In this document: positions 25,327 through 35,367 of the stretch, one piece after another
How the letters are laid out: each line of letters begins with the position of its first letter
Position numbering within the stretch: the first letter of the stretch is position 1
NCBI GenBank assembly: GCA_002786855.1
Contig: PCUU01000060.1
Span: 62,001 to 126,000, forward strand
Origin: Cytophagales bacterium CG12_big_fil_rev_8_21_14_0_65_40_12
Lineage (GTDB): Bacteria; Bacteroidota; Bacteroidia; Cytophagales; Cyclobacteriaceae
DNA length: 64,000 nucleotides
Direction of reading: 5' to 3'
Made by a program: the position numbers and the translations under genes
Notes under the pieces: generated by a model
The model's input: the letters and a program-made list of their open reading frames with translations, nothing else
The model's database searches: none
What the model was told of the DNA's origin: nothing

Positions 25327-28300
25327 TTGATTTGTTTTGCAAAGCAAAATTATACCCTCTTGGAAGAGAAGCCGTTTCTGATTGTTACAAAAGACGCAGT
25401 ATTGTGCAAGGTTTTTCTTATACCTAGCAAATGGTTTGATGTGCTAAGGTTGAAAGTTGGATTCCCTATAGTTGCTGATTTAGCCCAAGCTATCAAAGAA
25501 AATGGTCACTCTCCAGCTGCTTTTCAGCTTGATTATTCAATAGATGGATTAATTTTTAACCTTTGGGTTGAACCTTCAGATGATTTGTACCATATTTCAT
25601 TTGACTTGAGTAACAAGAAACCATATGCCGCCCGAAAGCGATCAATTAATCGCTATCAAATGTTGGTAGAAGCCGCCAATGATATTATTTATGAAACGGA
25701 TACCAAGGGAAGATTTACCTATGTAAATCCCAAGGCAGTTGAGGTGACGGGCTTTTCAAAAAGCGAATTATTATCGAGGACTTATCACGAATTAATACGA
25801 GAAGACTATAAAGAGCAAGTTCAAGCTTTCTATCGGAATCAACTGGCAGAGGGCAACAGTTCTACTTATTTAGAATTCCCAATGGTGACCAAGGATAATG
25901 AATCTTTATGGATTGGTCAGAATGTCCAAATCCTAGAAGATGAGGAGGGAATCTTGGGAATGATGTCCGTAGCCAGGGACATTACTGAAAGGTATGATTC
26001 AGATCGGCTTATCCGCTTTTCAGAGGAAAAATATCGAGGAATCATTCAAAATCTTCAGTTCGGATTATTGGAAGTAAACCTAGATGAGGAAATACTTTTT
26101 GTGAACGAAGCCATGTGCACTATCACAGGGTACAAGCCAGATGAATTGATTGGGAAAGTAGCCTCAATGGTTCTTATTCCTGAACACACCAAAGAGATCA
26201 TAGATAAAGAACATGAAAAACGTGCTGAAGGTGTGGCGAGTGTTTACGAGGTTCAATTAAATCATAAGGATGGCCACCCGATTTGGTGTTTGATCAGCGG
26301 TGCTCCCAATTACGATCTGAATGGAGTGCGAATTGGGTCTTTGGGTATTCACATGGACATCACTGGCAAAAAGAGGGATGAACAAGAGCTTTTATACACC
26401 CGTTCGCGGTTGAACAAATACAAGCAAGGGCTTCAACTTTTGAATGAAATTACCTCCAATCCAGATATCACAGGCCACGACCAAATTAAGCAAGGCTTGG
26501 AGATAGCGGCCAACTATTTGGAATTACCCATCGGTATTATCAGCGAAATTAATAATGACGATTATACTGTAAAGGAGTATTTCTTAGAGGAAGATAACGG
26601 GAGCTTATTCGTTGGACAGAAGTTTGATTTCAGAAAAACCTACTGTGATATCACCTATAAAATGGATTCTAAAATAGCGGTAAGCCATTTTAGCCAATCT
26701 CAGTTTGCGGGACACCCCGCCTACGATCTTTTTGGGCTGGAGAGTTATATAGGAACTGCCTATTTCGTCAATGGAGAAAAGCGAGGCACAGTTAATTTTT
26801 CTTCTTCTGAACCCAGAGGAGTAGATTTCGATAGCTACGATTTAGAGTTTATCGACCTCTTTGCCAAGTTCATCGGGTTTATTCAGGGTAACCTTGAAAA
26901 CGAAGCGGAACTCGCCAGCGAAAGGGAGAACCTTAAGCTGAGAAATAAAAAGCTATCTGACAACCAACGCTACCTCAGGGCCATCAATGGTTTTGTTACA
27001 AAACTTTTGACCAAGGAAGATATCGGGGAAATTGCATGGGAAATTGCTGAAAACGTGATCGAAGAATTCGGCTACGAAGATTGTGTAATCTATATCCTCA
27101 ATGAAGAAGAGAATTGCCTAGATCAGCTGGCAGCTTATGGCCCTAAAATGGCCAAAGATCGGACTGTTGTCAATCCTATTAAAATCAAATTTGGTCAAGG
27201 CATTGTCGGTTCGGTAGCCAAAAGCGGCATAGCCGAGATCATAGCGGATACTAGTTTAGATGAAAGATATGTTGTGGATGATGCCATCCGTCTTTCTGAA
27301 ATAACGGTGCCCATTATAGCCGATGGCCGTGTAATTGGAGTGATTGACTCCGAACATGTCGATAAGAATTTTTTCAATAATGAACATTTGGCTACCCTGA
27401 CTACAATTGCCAATTTGGCGTCTAATCGGTTGAAAAATGCCAAGGCCAAACGCCAACAGCTGAGGGCCGAAAAGGAGCTCAGGGAAAATGAGACCAAACT
27501 AAGGACCATTATCAACTCGGCCTTAGATGCCATCATTACCATCAATCAAGAAGGTAAAATTACAGAATGGAACCCGCAAGCCGAGGTTATTTTTGGCTGG
27601 CGTCCAGACGAGGTTGTGGGTCAATCTTTGACCCAAAATGTAATTCCTTCCAGACATAAAAACGCGCATTCCGATGGAATGACAAATTATTTTAAAACGG
27701 GTCATGGCCCAGTTTTGAATCAGAGAATTGAAATCAGCGCAATGAGGAAGGATGGCCAGGAATTTCCGATTGAACTGGCAATATTGCCAATCATAAGAAA
27801 TGGAATTCATTCCTTTACTGCATTCGCCCGCGATATCACCTTGCAAAAAGAAGTTCAGGCAGAGATGGAAAAGGCGTTGACGAAAGAACGTGAGCTCAAT
27901 GAACTGAAGTCTAGATTCGTTTCGATGACTTCGCATGAATTCAGAACACCGCTCACCACAATCAAGCAAAATGCCGATTTAATCTCTTTCAAATTAGAGA
28001 ACCAATTGCCTCAACATTTTGAAGAATATAGTAAGTATTTGAAGAGGATTGAGTCTGAAATAGACAGGGTTACTTCGCTCATGAACGACATTCTTACCTT
28101 AGGCAAAATCGAGGCAGGTCGTGTTGAAATCAGAAAGCAACACAGTGATTTAGTGGCCTTTGTTTCAAAACTAATTGACCAACAAACCCTGTTCAGAAGT
28201 GACCAAAGGACTGTAGAACTAAAGATATCGGGCGTACCACAACCGGTAGACATTGATCAACAACTTTTTGAGCATGTTTTGTCCAACTTGGTAAGCAATG

Positions 28301-28587
28301 CTTTGAAATATTCTGAAGGCAAAGAAAACCCACTGATCACCCTAAACTTTCAAAAAATAAAGAAAGTGGTGATGACCGTACGAGACTATGGTATTGGCAT
28401 CCCATTGAAAGACCAAAAAGGCCTGTTCAATTCGTTTTACAGAGCTACCAATGTAAGAAATATCCAGGGCTCGGGTTTAGGTTTATCCATTGTCAAACAG
28501 TTTGTAGAAATGCATGGTGGAAGCATTGAGGTAAAGAGTGATGTTGATCAGGGCTGTGAGTTTATTGTTGAAATTCCTTATTCCTGA
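25327..28587 (+). CDS. multi-sensor PAS/GAF histidine kinase
   Basis: Soluble sensor kinase of 1086 residues. Order: a short unassigned N-terminus (1-105), PAS (about 110-225), PAS (about 235-355), GAF (about 375-520), GAF (about 550-705), PAS (about 720-840), HisKA with the phospho-acceptor His about residue 870 (SMTSHEFRTPL), and HATPase with N box (LSNLVSNALKYSEG), DYGIGIP and GSGLGLSIV. No membrane helix is seen, so it probably senses an internal signal such as redox state, light or a small ligand. The first codon is a TTG and the exact start is uncertain. There is no receiver domain and no adjacent regulator gene. Confidence 0.92.
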   Translation: MICFAKQNYTLLEEKPFLIVTKDAVLCKVFLIPSKWFDVLRLKVGFPIVADLAQAIKENGHSPAAFQLDYSIDGLIFNLWVEPSDDLYHISFDLSNKKPYAARKRSINRYQMLVEAANDIIYETDTKGRFTYVNPKAVEVTGFSKSELLSRTYHELIREDYKEQVQAFYRNQLAEGNSSTYLEFPMVTKDNESLWIGQNVQILEDEEGILGMMSVARDITERYDSDRLIRFSEEKYRGIIQNLQFGLLEVNLDEEILFVNEAMCTITGYKPDELIGKVASMVLIPEHTKEIIDKEHEKRAEGVASVYEVQLNHKDGHPIWCLISGAPNYDLNGVRIGSLGIHMDITGKKRDEQELLYTRSRLNKYKQGLQLLNEITSNPDITGHDQIKQGLEIAANYLELPIGIISEINNDDYTVKEYFLEEDNGSLFVGQKFDFRKTYCDITYKMDSKIAVSHFSQSQFAGHPAYDLFGLESYIGTAYFVNGEKRGTVNFSSSEPRGVDFDSYDLEFIDLFAKFIGFIQGNLENEAELASERENLKLRNKKLSDNQRYLRAINGFVTKLLTKEDIGEIAWEIAENVIEEFGYEDCVIYILNEEENCLDQLAAYGPKMAKDRTVVNPIKIKFGQGIVGSVAKSGIAEIIADTSLDERYVVDDAIRLSEITVPIIADGRVIGVIDSEHVDKNFFNNEHLATLTTIANLASNRLKNAKAKRQQLRAEKELRENETKLRTIINSALDAIITINQEGKITEWNPQAEVIFGWRPDEVVGQSLTQNVIPSRHKNAHSDGMTNYFKTGHGPVLNQRIEISAMRKDGQEFPIELAILPIIRNGIHSFTAFARDITLQKEVQAEMEKALTKERELNELKSRFVSMTSHEFRTPLTTIKQNADLISFKLENQLPQHFEEYSKYLKRIESEIDRVTSLMNDILTLGKIEAGRVEIRKQHSDLVAFVSKLIDQQTLFRSDQRTVELKISGVPQPVDIDQQLFEHVLSNLVSNALKYSEGKENPLITLNFQKIKKVVMTVRDYGIGIPLKDQKGLFNSFYRATNVRNIQGSGLGLSIVKQFVEMHGGSIEVKSDVDQGCEFIVEIPYS

Positions 28588-28603
28588 TTTGTGCCAATAC
28601 CGA

Positions 28604-29776
28604 TCAGTGATTTGCCAAAGCCACCCTTTTTGACTTTTCCCAAGTCACTTTTTGATTTCCAGAGAAGTATTTGAACCAACCTTGGATAACGCACACATGC
28701 ATATAGATAAAGTAGTAGGGGATATGCAAGAGTTTATAGCTTGTCTTTTGATTTCTAATCACATAACCTAGGAAAGTAAGGTGATAGAAAATCAATTGAG
28801 CCCTGAAGAATAGTTCATAAAACAAACTCTTATCGGCAATCCAAAAAGATGTAAATAAGAGCGTGATCAGCGCCAATGGCATTAAAGTCCAGCGCAGTAC
28901 TCTATGTGAAATGTACTGAAATGTGAGCTTTCCATATTTGAAGAAATTGAGTAGGCCAACCAGTTTGATGACTGCCTGAATACCTCCAGCGCTAATTCTA
29001 ATTTTACGTTTTGATTCTTCTTCAATAGTGGCCGAGGCGGTTTCGGTGGCCACGGCATGAGGTTCGTAATCAACCTTATACCCACTTGCCGCCAACCTCA
29101 TGGTCATTACAAAATCTTCAATCAAAGTGTTTTCTTCTGTAGGCTCAAAAAGGTGTGTACGAATTGCAAAGAGCTCACCGGCAGAACCTACAAGGGAGTT
29201 CCACTGAGCATCTTTCTTTTTAAGATATGATTCTAGTTTCCAATAAAAGCCTTCACCAGTTGCGCTGGCACCATCATGAGTTTCGCTAATGACCCTTTTT
29301 TCTCCTGAAACCGCTCCAGTTAAATTGGATTGGAAAGGATTCACTAATGCTTTGATTGCTCTTGGATTGAGCATTACATTGGCATCACTAAAAATAGTGA
29401 TAGGAGTATTGATCAATGGCATCACTCTATTTGTAGCGGCTATTTTGCCTTTTCTTTCAGGTCTGTATTCAAGCTTAATTTCATCGTAAGTTGAGATTAT
29501 AGAATTTGTTTTGTCATTCGAACCATCAGTAACAAAAACAAGCTTGAATTTCTCCTTAGGGTATTCTAGGCTTAAACAGTTCTGGATTTTATCGGCTATA
29601 ATTTCTTCTTCATTATAAGCTGCGATCAGCATAGTTACCTCGGGTAAGTCCTCGTCTGAAAGCTGAGGTAAGCTCTTTTTCTTCTTCTTTAGAGCAGATA
29701 GAAGTGTAATAACTAAGGCATAACCAATGAAGGTGTAAAAGATGATACTTAGCGAGATCCAGAATAGAGTTTCCAT
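28604..29776 (-). CDS. family 2 glycosyltransferase, membrane-anchored
   Basis: Protein of 390 residues: an N-terminal membrane helix, the GT2 domain (TMLIAAYNEE, FVTDGSNDKT, IFSDANVM, EDFVMTMRL, then a QxxRW-like KRKIRISAGG) and C-terminal membrane helices (about 285-365). This resembles processive or polysaccharide-building GT2 enzymes. It is the last gene of the reverse exopolysaccharide unit, separated from the previous one by 112 bases with a stem-loop. Confidence 0.88.
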   Translation of the reverse strand: METLFWISLSIIFYTFIGYALVITLLSALKKKKKSLPQLSDEDLPEVTMLIAAYNEEEIIADKIQNCLSLEYPKEKFKLVFVTDGSNDKTNSIISTYDEIKLEYRPERKGKIAATNRVMPLINTPITIFSDANVMLNPRAIKALVNPFQSNLTGAVSGEKRVISETHDGASATGEGFYWKLESYLKKKDAQWNSLVGSAGELFAIRTHLFEPTEENTLIEDFVMTMRLAASGYKVDYEPHAVATETASATIEEESKRKIRISAGGIQAVIKLVGLLNFFKYGKLTFQYISHRVLRWTLMPLALITLLFTSFWIADKSLFYELFFRAQLIFYHLTFLGYVIRNQKTSYKLLHIPYYFIYMHVCVIQGWFKYFSGNQKVTWEKSKRVALANH

Positions 29777-29861
29777 GACTTTTTCTTTTTGATAGATTAA
29801 AGTTACTCTGGGTGGTGAAGGATATTTTTTACTTTCGATGAACGACAGTATTTGATCGATG

Positions 29862-29885
29862 ACTCCTCTGAATAATCAGAGGAGT
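29862..29885 (-). terminator. stem-loop within the polysaccharide unit
   Basis: A 10-bp perfect stem (29862-29871 with 29876-29885) and a 4-base loop, just after the stop of the upstream gene. No T run follows on the reverse strand, so it may be a partial terminator or an mRNA-processing hairpin that lowers expression of the last gene. Confidence 0.5.
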
Positions 29886-29888
29886 GAT

Positions 29889-30776
29889 TTAGATCTTTTG
29901 AAACCCCATCTTTTTCAAAACCAACCCATCCCAAAATCCCTTACAAAAAGCTTTTAAGTGCTTGAATTCAGATTTGAATAAATGCGATAGCATATTTTTA
30001 GGGGTACTAAAAAGAATAAAGAAAGTAAGAAAGGGCACAGGGCTTGTTTTTTGTCCATTCATAAAATGAATCCTGTTCCTGGTTTGGTAGTAGACTTTTA
30101 ACGGGCTGTTTTTACCTGTGGAAATGGATTCCTTATGCAGTATTTCGGCCTCTAAACAGACTAGAATTTCAAATCCTTGATCAACAAATCTACGCGACCA
30201 ATCGAGTTCTTCATAATAGAGAAAGTAGTCTTCTGGCATTAAGCCGCATTGATTGATGACAAACTTTGGAATCATCACTGCGGCCCCGTGAAAATAGGGG
30301 CTCGACAGTGTTTTACCATTTGCTGGTTTGCTGTGGATCAACTCGTTTCTTCCAGTGATGGCATTGATTTCAGTAAAACCAGCAAACTGAATTTTATCAG
30401 GTGTATCATAATATTTGATTACCGGACTAACCGCACCAATGTTTGTGCTTGTAAAACAATCCAGCAATTGCTCAATCATTCCATCTTTGACCTCAGTATC
30501 ATTATTGAGCAATAAAACGTAATCGCCATTGGCTTGCTGAATCCCAAGGTTATTGCCTCCCGCAAAACCAAGATTTTCAGAAGAATTGATCACTCTGGCC
30601 TCTTTATAAAATTGCCTAAATAAGCTGGTGTCATCCGCGCTTTGGGCATTATCCACCACAATTACTTCCAATTTCGGATAGCTTAGCTTTTGTAATGAAT
30701 CCAATAATTCGCAAGTCACTTTGGCTTGCTTATAATTGACGGTAATGATTGAAATCAGGGGAGTGTTCATGATCAT
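29889..30776 (-). CDS. family 2 glycosyltransferase, rhamnosyltransferase-like
   Basis: Protein of 295 residues with a GT2 A-type fold: SIITVNYKQ, VIVVDNAQS, NLGFAGGNN, LLLNNDTEV (the DxD-like metal site) and EELDWSRR. This layout is typical of WbbL-like rhamnosyltransferases of surface polysaccharides. It starts in an ATGA overlap with the methyltransferase. The donor sugar is not certain. Confidence 0.88.
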   Translation of the reverse strand: MIMNTPLISIITVNYKQAKVTCELLDSLQKLSYPKLEVIVVDNAQSADDTSLFRQFYKEARVINSSENLGFAGGNNLGIQQANGDYVLLLNNDTEVKDGMIEQLLDCFTSTNIGAVSPVIKYYDTPDKIQFAGFTEINAITGRNELIHSKPANGKTLSSPYFHGAAVMIPKFVINQCGLMPEDYFLYYEELDWSRRFVDQGFEILVCLEAEILHKESISTGKNSPLKVYYQTRNRIHFMNGQKTSPVPFLTFFILFSTPKNMLSHLFKSEFKHLKAFCKGFWDGLVLKKMGFQKI

Positions 30777-31573
30777 GGTTTTTTACCTATGACCTGAATG
30801 GCATTGCCCCAAGTAGGGCGATGCAACATTCGGTCCAGGTGGATTAATCCTTTGGTGAAAGGGAGTGTTATTAATTGGGTAATTGTCCCCAGTTTCTTTC
30901 CTAAATAGGCGATTTCCCAAGCCAGGCGAGATAAATAGCCGTCTGAATAAGAGGCGTGAACAATTTGAAAGCCTTCAGCTTCGAATCGGTTTTTCAAACC
31001 TTCCAAATTATACACCTGACCAACGTGTTCGTCTTCCAACCAATCGTGATGTTCTTCAAAATACTTATCAGGAAAAATGGTCCTCTGCGTTACATTGGGG
31101 ATTTTCACTAAGAAATGGCCTCCTGATTTTAATTTTTGAAACACTGTTTTAAAGGGCATTTCTTCAGGTAAAATGTGTTCGAAAACGTCAACTGAGAAAG
31201 CAAAGTCTAAATCAGTGATTTCGGTTTGTTCTAAGAAATCAGAATAGGTCTGTATGTTTTGGATTCCAGCTAATTTTATGGCGCGGTTTACGTCATTGAT
31301 CCTTCCTTGGTCAATATCAAGCGCATGGATTTTGGCATTTGGCAGGGCGGTGGCCAAACTAATAGCATACTCACCATAACCAGTGCCTAAATCTAGAATA
31401 TTGTCATTTCCTGAAAAGTGAATCTTGCGAATCAGCTTTTTGAATATGGTGAACCTGGCGTAGTTACCAACATTGGTATAGCCAAAAATTGAGTTGAAAA
31501 GTTTGCCCATTGCAGGGTGGTTTTTCATTCTTTCGCTGGTGTAGATTTGTGCGGTTCCGAAAGTGAGTTCCAT
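30773..31573 (-). CDS. class I SAM-dependent methyltransferase
   Basis: Protein of 266 residues with SAM motif I (ILDLGTGYGEY), the acidic post-I loop (HALDID) and motif IV (FAFSVDVFEHI). Its place in the operon suggests it methylates a sugar or lipid-linked intermediate of the polysaccharide. It starts 4 bases after the flippase stop and overlaps the next gene by 4 bases. Confidence 0.85.
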   Translation of the reverse strand: MELTFGTAQIYTSERMKNHPAMGKLFNSIFGYTNVGNYARFTIFKKLIRKIHFSGNDNILDLGTGYGEYAISLATALPNAKIHALDIDQGRINDVNRAIKLAGIQNIQTYSDFLEQTEITDLDFAFSVDVFEHILPEEMPFKTVFQKLKSGGHFLVKIPNVTQRTIFPDKYFEEHHDWLEDEHVGQVYNLEGLKNRFEAEGFQIVHASYSDGYLSRLAWEIAYLGKKLGTITQLITLPFTKGLIHLDRMLHRPTWGNAIQVIGKKP

Positions 31574-31577
31574 GTGT

Positions 31578-32882
31578 TTAAAATTTTAGAATGAGTAATT
31601 TTTTGTATTTCAAATCTTTCCAAACCTCAATGAATGGATTGATTTCGGTATGTCTTTTTATATTGAATTGGCCTAAAATCACGGTTAGAATGATGCTCGT
31701 AGTCGTTGCCAGTGCCGCACCTTCCACTCCGTATTTAGGTATGAACATGTAGTTCATTATAATATTTACCATTAGGCTAAAGGCAAGCATTAAGAAGTTG
31801 ATCTTTGGTTTGCCAATAGCATCCAGGGTAAGCCCGAATACTCTTCCCCATGGTTTAAACAAACAACCTATCGAAAGAATAACGATCAAGGGTGCTGCGC
31901 CTTGGTAGTTTTCTGAGGACAAAAGCTGAATGATATTCATGTTGAAAACATTGATAATGATTACCCCAGGGATAATGAGTGCTAATAACGCTACCACCGC
32001 TTTTCCATATTCCTTTTTTAGTTCGTTGACGCCCTTCAAATGATAACTTGCCGCTAATCTGGGATAAATGACTTGGCTCAAAGCCGTCAATGGCATTTCT
32101 ACATATTGAATGATTTTGGTAGCAAAGTGAAAGAGGGCCACGGCCAAAGGATCTAAAAAGAAAGCAATCATTAGAATGTCTGCTTTGCTAAAGAGCAATG
32201 AAAGTAAATTGGTACCCGCTATGAACTTACCGAAACTTGCCAAGGCTTTCACCTGGCTTAGCTTCACCAAACCAATGTTTAAAATCCTTTGCGAAAATCC
32301 ATATAGGAGTGAAGGCACAATGGCGATGAGCTGCCAATTTAAGATGGCTGTAAAAGTGATATCATTCGTTCTGGAATACACAAAAATACCTACAACGAAT
32401 GTGATAAAATAGATAAGGTTGATGATGAAGTAGGTCTTGTACTTGCCTTTGGCGAAGCACAAAACATACATGATTTGCAAACTCCCCAATGCCAAAAGTG
32501 ACTTCCAACTCTGACGAAAAAGTGAGGCCAATTCAATTGAATCCCAAGATTTAGCCAATAAGTCGGCAGCTAAAAAGAAGAACAAAGATGAAAGAGCAAT
32601 GATGGCATAATTGAAAAGTAGACCAGAGGCAACTAAGTTTTTTTCGTCTTCTGGCTGCTTGATCAATAAGCGGGTTAGCCCGTTTTGAATCATTCCATTA
32701 CGAATGCTGTCGGCAATAGAAATCAGTGTAATGTACAGCCCCCAAATACCGAAGGCGGCTTGCGAAAACTGTTGAAGTAGAATTACAAAAAGCAAGAAGT
32801 TGCTCAATAGAAAGGAGGTCTGCCCCAATAATGAGTACATGCTGTTTGAAAGCATCGGGTTTTGGATAAATCGCTTGATCAT
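31578..32882 (-). CDS. polysaccharide flippase (Wzx/MATE-like)
   Basis: Integral membrane protein of 434 residues with about 12-14 helices, of the oligosaccharide-flippase family. It moves lipid-linked repeat units across the inner membrane. The frame is open from 32936, but the ATG at 32882 (MIKRFIQNP) sits in a TAATG overlap with the upstream glycosyltransferase stop and gives a normal Wzx N-terminus. Confidence 0.88.
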   Translation of the reverse strand: MIKRFIQNPMLSNSMYSLLGQTSFLLSNFLLFVILLQQFSQAAFGIWGLYITLISIADSIRNGMIQNGLTRLLIKQPEDEKNLVASGLLFNYAIIALSSLFFFLAADLLAKSWDSIELASLFRQSWKSLLALGSLQIMYVLCFAKGKYKTYFIINLIYFITFVVGIFVYSRTNDITFTAILNWQLIAIVPSLLYGFSQRILNIGLVKLSQVKALASFGKFIAGTNLLSLLFSKADILMIAFFLDPLAVALFHFATKIIQYVEMPLTALSQVIYPRLAASYHLKGVNELKKEYGKAVVALLALIIPGVIIINVFNMNIIQLLSSENYQGAAPLIVILSIGCLFKPWGRVFGLTLDAIGKPKINFLMLAFSLMVNIIMNYMFIPKYGVEGAALATTTSIILTVILGQFNIKRHTEINPFIEVWKDLKYKKLLILKF

Positions 32883-34039
32883 TATTGTGCTAGTTGCTGG
32901 TAAGATGCAATGGTATTCGCTGTAATACTTTCCCAAGAAAAGTCTCTTTTGACGCGCTCTTGGCCATTCAAGCCCATAATTCTGGCTTCGTCTTTATGGG
33001 CGATCATGAATGCCATGGCATCGATGAATGTGCTTGGTTGATTTGGGTTGCAGAGTAAACCATTAAAACCATGAGTAATGGATTCTCTAATCGCGGCCAA
33101 GTCCGAGGCAATGACTGGAATGCCCAAAGCATTAGCTTCTAGCAATACAATCCCTTGAGTTTCGTAGGTTGAGGGAAGGACTAAAGCACAGTAGGATGGA
33201 AGTAAATTTTGAATTTGATCCTCAGATTTTTCACCAAGTAGCCTTACACGCTTACCCAAATCATGCTTTCCAATAAAATGCTCTATTGCTTTTCGTTCTG
33301 GCCCATCTCCAACAATATCAAGCATCAATCCATTATTAGTTTTGAGCATGGCGTTCAAAAGTGGAATGAGCCCTTTAACAGGATGCAACCTGCCAACAAA
33401 AAGGAATTTGTCTTCAGTTTTTTGATTTCTCTTGATGGCCAAAGTTTTTGGCTTTTTGACACCATTTGGAATTACCTCGATGTTTTTCGAAATGCCTTTC
33501 AGCCCTAAAGTATTTTTTAAATCCTGACTTACAGCAATGCTCAAGCTTGATGCTTTGAGCATTTTTCGTTCTAAGCGCTGCGTAATTCCAGAATGTATTT
33601 TGCTATTGAAATGAAGCGCTTTATTACCGCCAGCCTCTATACTGGTGACGCCATGTACTGTATTGACCAGTTTATGGTGCAGACTTTTGTTGGTATATAA
33701 AAGATAGCCACTACGGCCTTGGGCATGGATGATTTGGTACTCAATATGGTGTAGGTTTACCCATTTTTTAACTTCTAAATTGAAACTAAATTCTTCCGCA
33801 AATAAGGAAATAGGCTTAATGTATCTTCCCGGGAAAAATGGAATTTCAATCACTTGAACTCCTTCTCGGAAGTACTTTTGAACAGGTTTTTTATACGCCC
33901 CTCCAGAAAGAATGGACACGGCATGTCCTTTGGTAGCCAAAGTACGCGCCAAATCCCAGGTATGGGTTTGTATGCCTCCTTTGAATCTCCAGGGTAGCGA
34001 TTTGCAAATCAGCAATATATTTAATGGTGCAGTTTTCAT
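32882..34039 (-). CDS. family 4 glycosyltransferase
   Basis: Cytoplasmic GT-B enzyme of 385 residues: an N-terminal GT4 domain (FKGGIQTHTWDLARTL) and a C-terminal donor domain with FVGRLHPVKGL, the VGDGPERKA region and the EX7E-type ETQGIVLLEANALG. It adds a nucleotide-sugar-derived residue to the growing unit. It overlaps the upstream small gene by ATGA and the flippase by one base. Confidence 0.92.
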   Translation of the reverse strand: MKTAPLNILLICKSLPWRFKGGIQTHTWDLARTLATKGHAVSILSGGAYKKPVQKYFREGVQVIEIPFFPGRYIKPISLFAEEFSFNLEVKKWVNLHHIEYQIIHAQGRSGYLLYTNKSLHHKLVNTVHGVTSIEAGGNKALHFNSKIHSGITQRLERKMLKASSLSIAVSQDLKNTLGLKGISKNIEVIPNGVKKPKTLAIKRNQKTEDKFLFVGRLHPVKGLIPLLNAMLKTNNGLMLDIVGDGPERKAIEHFIGKHDLGKRVRLLGEKSEDQIQNLLPSYCALVLPSTYETQGIVLLEANALGIPVIASDLAAIRESITHGFNGLLCNPNQPSTFIDAMAFMIAHKDEARIMGLNGQERVKRDFSWESITANTIASYQQLAQ

Positions 34040-34182
34040 TTTTTCTTCGACTTGTTTTTGGCTTTCCGTTTCAATTCTTTTTCAGCATCTCTTGCGATTT
34101 CGGCCTTCGACCTCATTATGCCCCAAATCACGAAGAGTGAAGCCAGCGGTAAGAGCAAAGGCCATGGCATTCCGTTGAACAT
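34036..34182 (-). CDS. 48-residue single-pass membrane protein in the polysaccharide operon
   Basis: Small ORF with one hydrophobic segment (about residues 7-23, including PLLLPLASLFVIWG) and a strongly basic C-terminal tail (KRKAKNKSKKK). It begins in a TGATG overlap with the upstream GT2 stop and ends in an ATGA overlap with the GT4 start, so its frame is held by both neighbours. I do not recognise a family. It may anchor or bridge glycosyltransferases at the membrane. Confidence 0.75.
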   Translation of the reverse strand: MFNGMPWPLLLPLASLFVIWGIMRSKAEIARDAEKELKRKAKNKSKKK

Positions 34183-35366
34183 CAGATTTGGGTTATGTTA
34201 TGAGTGGTGTGGATAAACTCGGTTTTGGATTTTTTCATCCATTTAAAAGCACTAATGGTGGACATCAAGAGCTTTGGCATTGCTATGATCAATTGAAAGC
34301 CATTCGACCAGATTAAGTCGAAAGGGAGCGTGATAAAATAGGCGCCTAGATTAGCAACCAAGCCAGATAGGGCAATAATTGTGAGCGCATAATTTTCAAT
34401 CAAAAAACTGATCAAAACCAAAAGCATAAGCGCGAAAGGCGCCATTACTTTTGGTGGCATGGCCAGTTGCAAGGTTTTATGAAAGTAATCCAAATTACCA
34501 TGCAGCAAGCCCTTCAATGCCGATTTCCAAGACTTGCCTAAAAATGAATACTGAGATTCTAACCAACGACCTCTTTGTTTAGAGAAGCTTTCGAATGAAC
34601 CAATTTTCTCGTCCGTTACAATCAGGTCAGCGGCATATTTGATAAAGATCCTTTCTTGGGTGAACATCAATTCGAGTTCCTTGTCGAAACCTCCAATGGC
34701 TTTTAAATCAAAGACCACCTGATTGAATAAATCGAAATCAAAGACCATAGAAGACCCAGATAGTTTTGAAGAAAGCCCTAGCACGTTAGCTCCTTTGCAG
34801 ATCATTTCTTGATTGGCCAATTCTGAAAGCCCATCTAACAAGGCAATTGTATTTTGAGCGTTAGCGGCAGCCCTCTGACCTTGAATGGCTTTGTAACCTT
34901 GGTTTAAATAGGCGTTGGCCTTATGCAGAAAATTGAGGTTCATCACATTGTCGGCATCAAGTATAACAACAGCATTGTAACCATCACTTTTGTCATAATG
35001 CGACATAGCGCTTTGTAGTGATTTTACTTTGGTACTTTTCTCGAAGTTCACCTCGTGAACCAGCACACCCATTTTATTCAGGACTTGTACGGTGTTCTTT
35101 TGCAGCCCATCCGCAATCACAAGAAGATCAAAATCGGCTTTTGGATATTGGTATTTGAGCGCAAGGTTTCTTTTTGCGCTCGCAATAATTACCTTATCCT
35201 CTTTGTAAGAAGGCACTAAAACCAAAAACTTATTGGTTTTGCTGCTTATGCTTTTAGCACTGCTCCGTTTTATTTTAGAAGCCAAGGCCAAAACCAGCAT
35301 GTACAGTCCTGAAAGACTTAAATAAGTAATTGCAGCTGCTAGAATTATAGTGATCAGTGTATTCAT
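34182..35366 (-). CDS. family 2 glycosyltransferase, membrane-anchored
   Basis: Protein of 394 residues with an N-terminal helix, a GT2 domain (LVLVPSYKED, LLVIADGL, VVILDADNVM, the QxxRW-like KQRGRWLES) and C-terminal helices (about 300-385). The QRGRW signature marks a processive-type GT2, as in hyaluronan/NDP-sugar polymerases, although the surrounding operon has a Wzy-type ligase. Confidence 0.88.
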   Translation of the reverse strand: MNTLITIILAAAITYLSLSGLYMLVLALASKIKRSSAKSISSKTNKFLVLVPSYKEDKVIIASAKRNLALKYQYPKADFDLLVIADGLQKNTVQVLNKMGVLVHEVNFEKSTKVKSLQSAMSHYDKSDGYNAVVILDADNVMNLNFLHKANAYLNQGYKAIQGQRAAANAQNTIALLDGLSELANQEMICKGANVLGLSSKLSGSSMVFDFDLFNQVVFDLKAIGGFDKELELMFTQERIFIKYAADLIVTDEKIGSFESFSKQRGRWLESQYSFLGKSWKSALKGLLHGNLDYFHKTLQLAMPPKVMAPFALMLLVLISFLIENYALTIIALSGLVANLGAYFITLPFDLIWSNGFQLIIAMPKLLMSTISAFKWMKKSKTEFIHTTHNITQI

Positions 35367-35367
35367 G

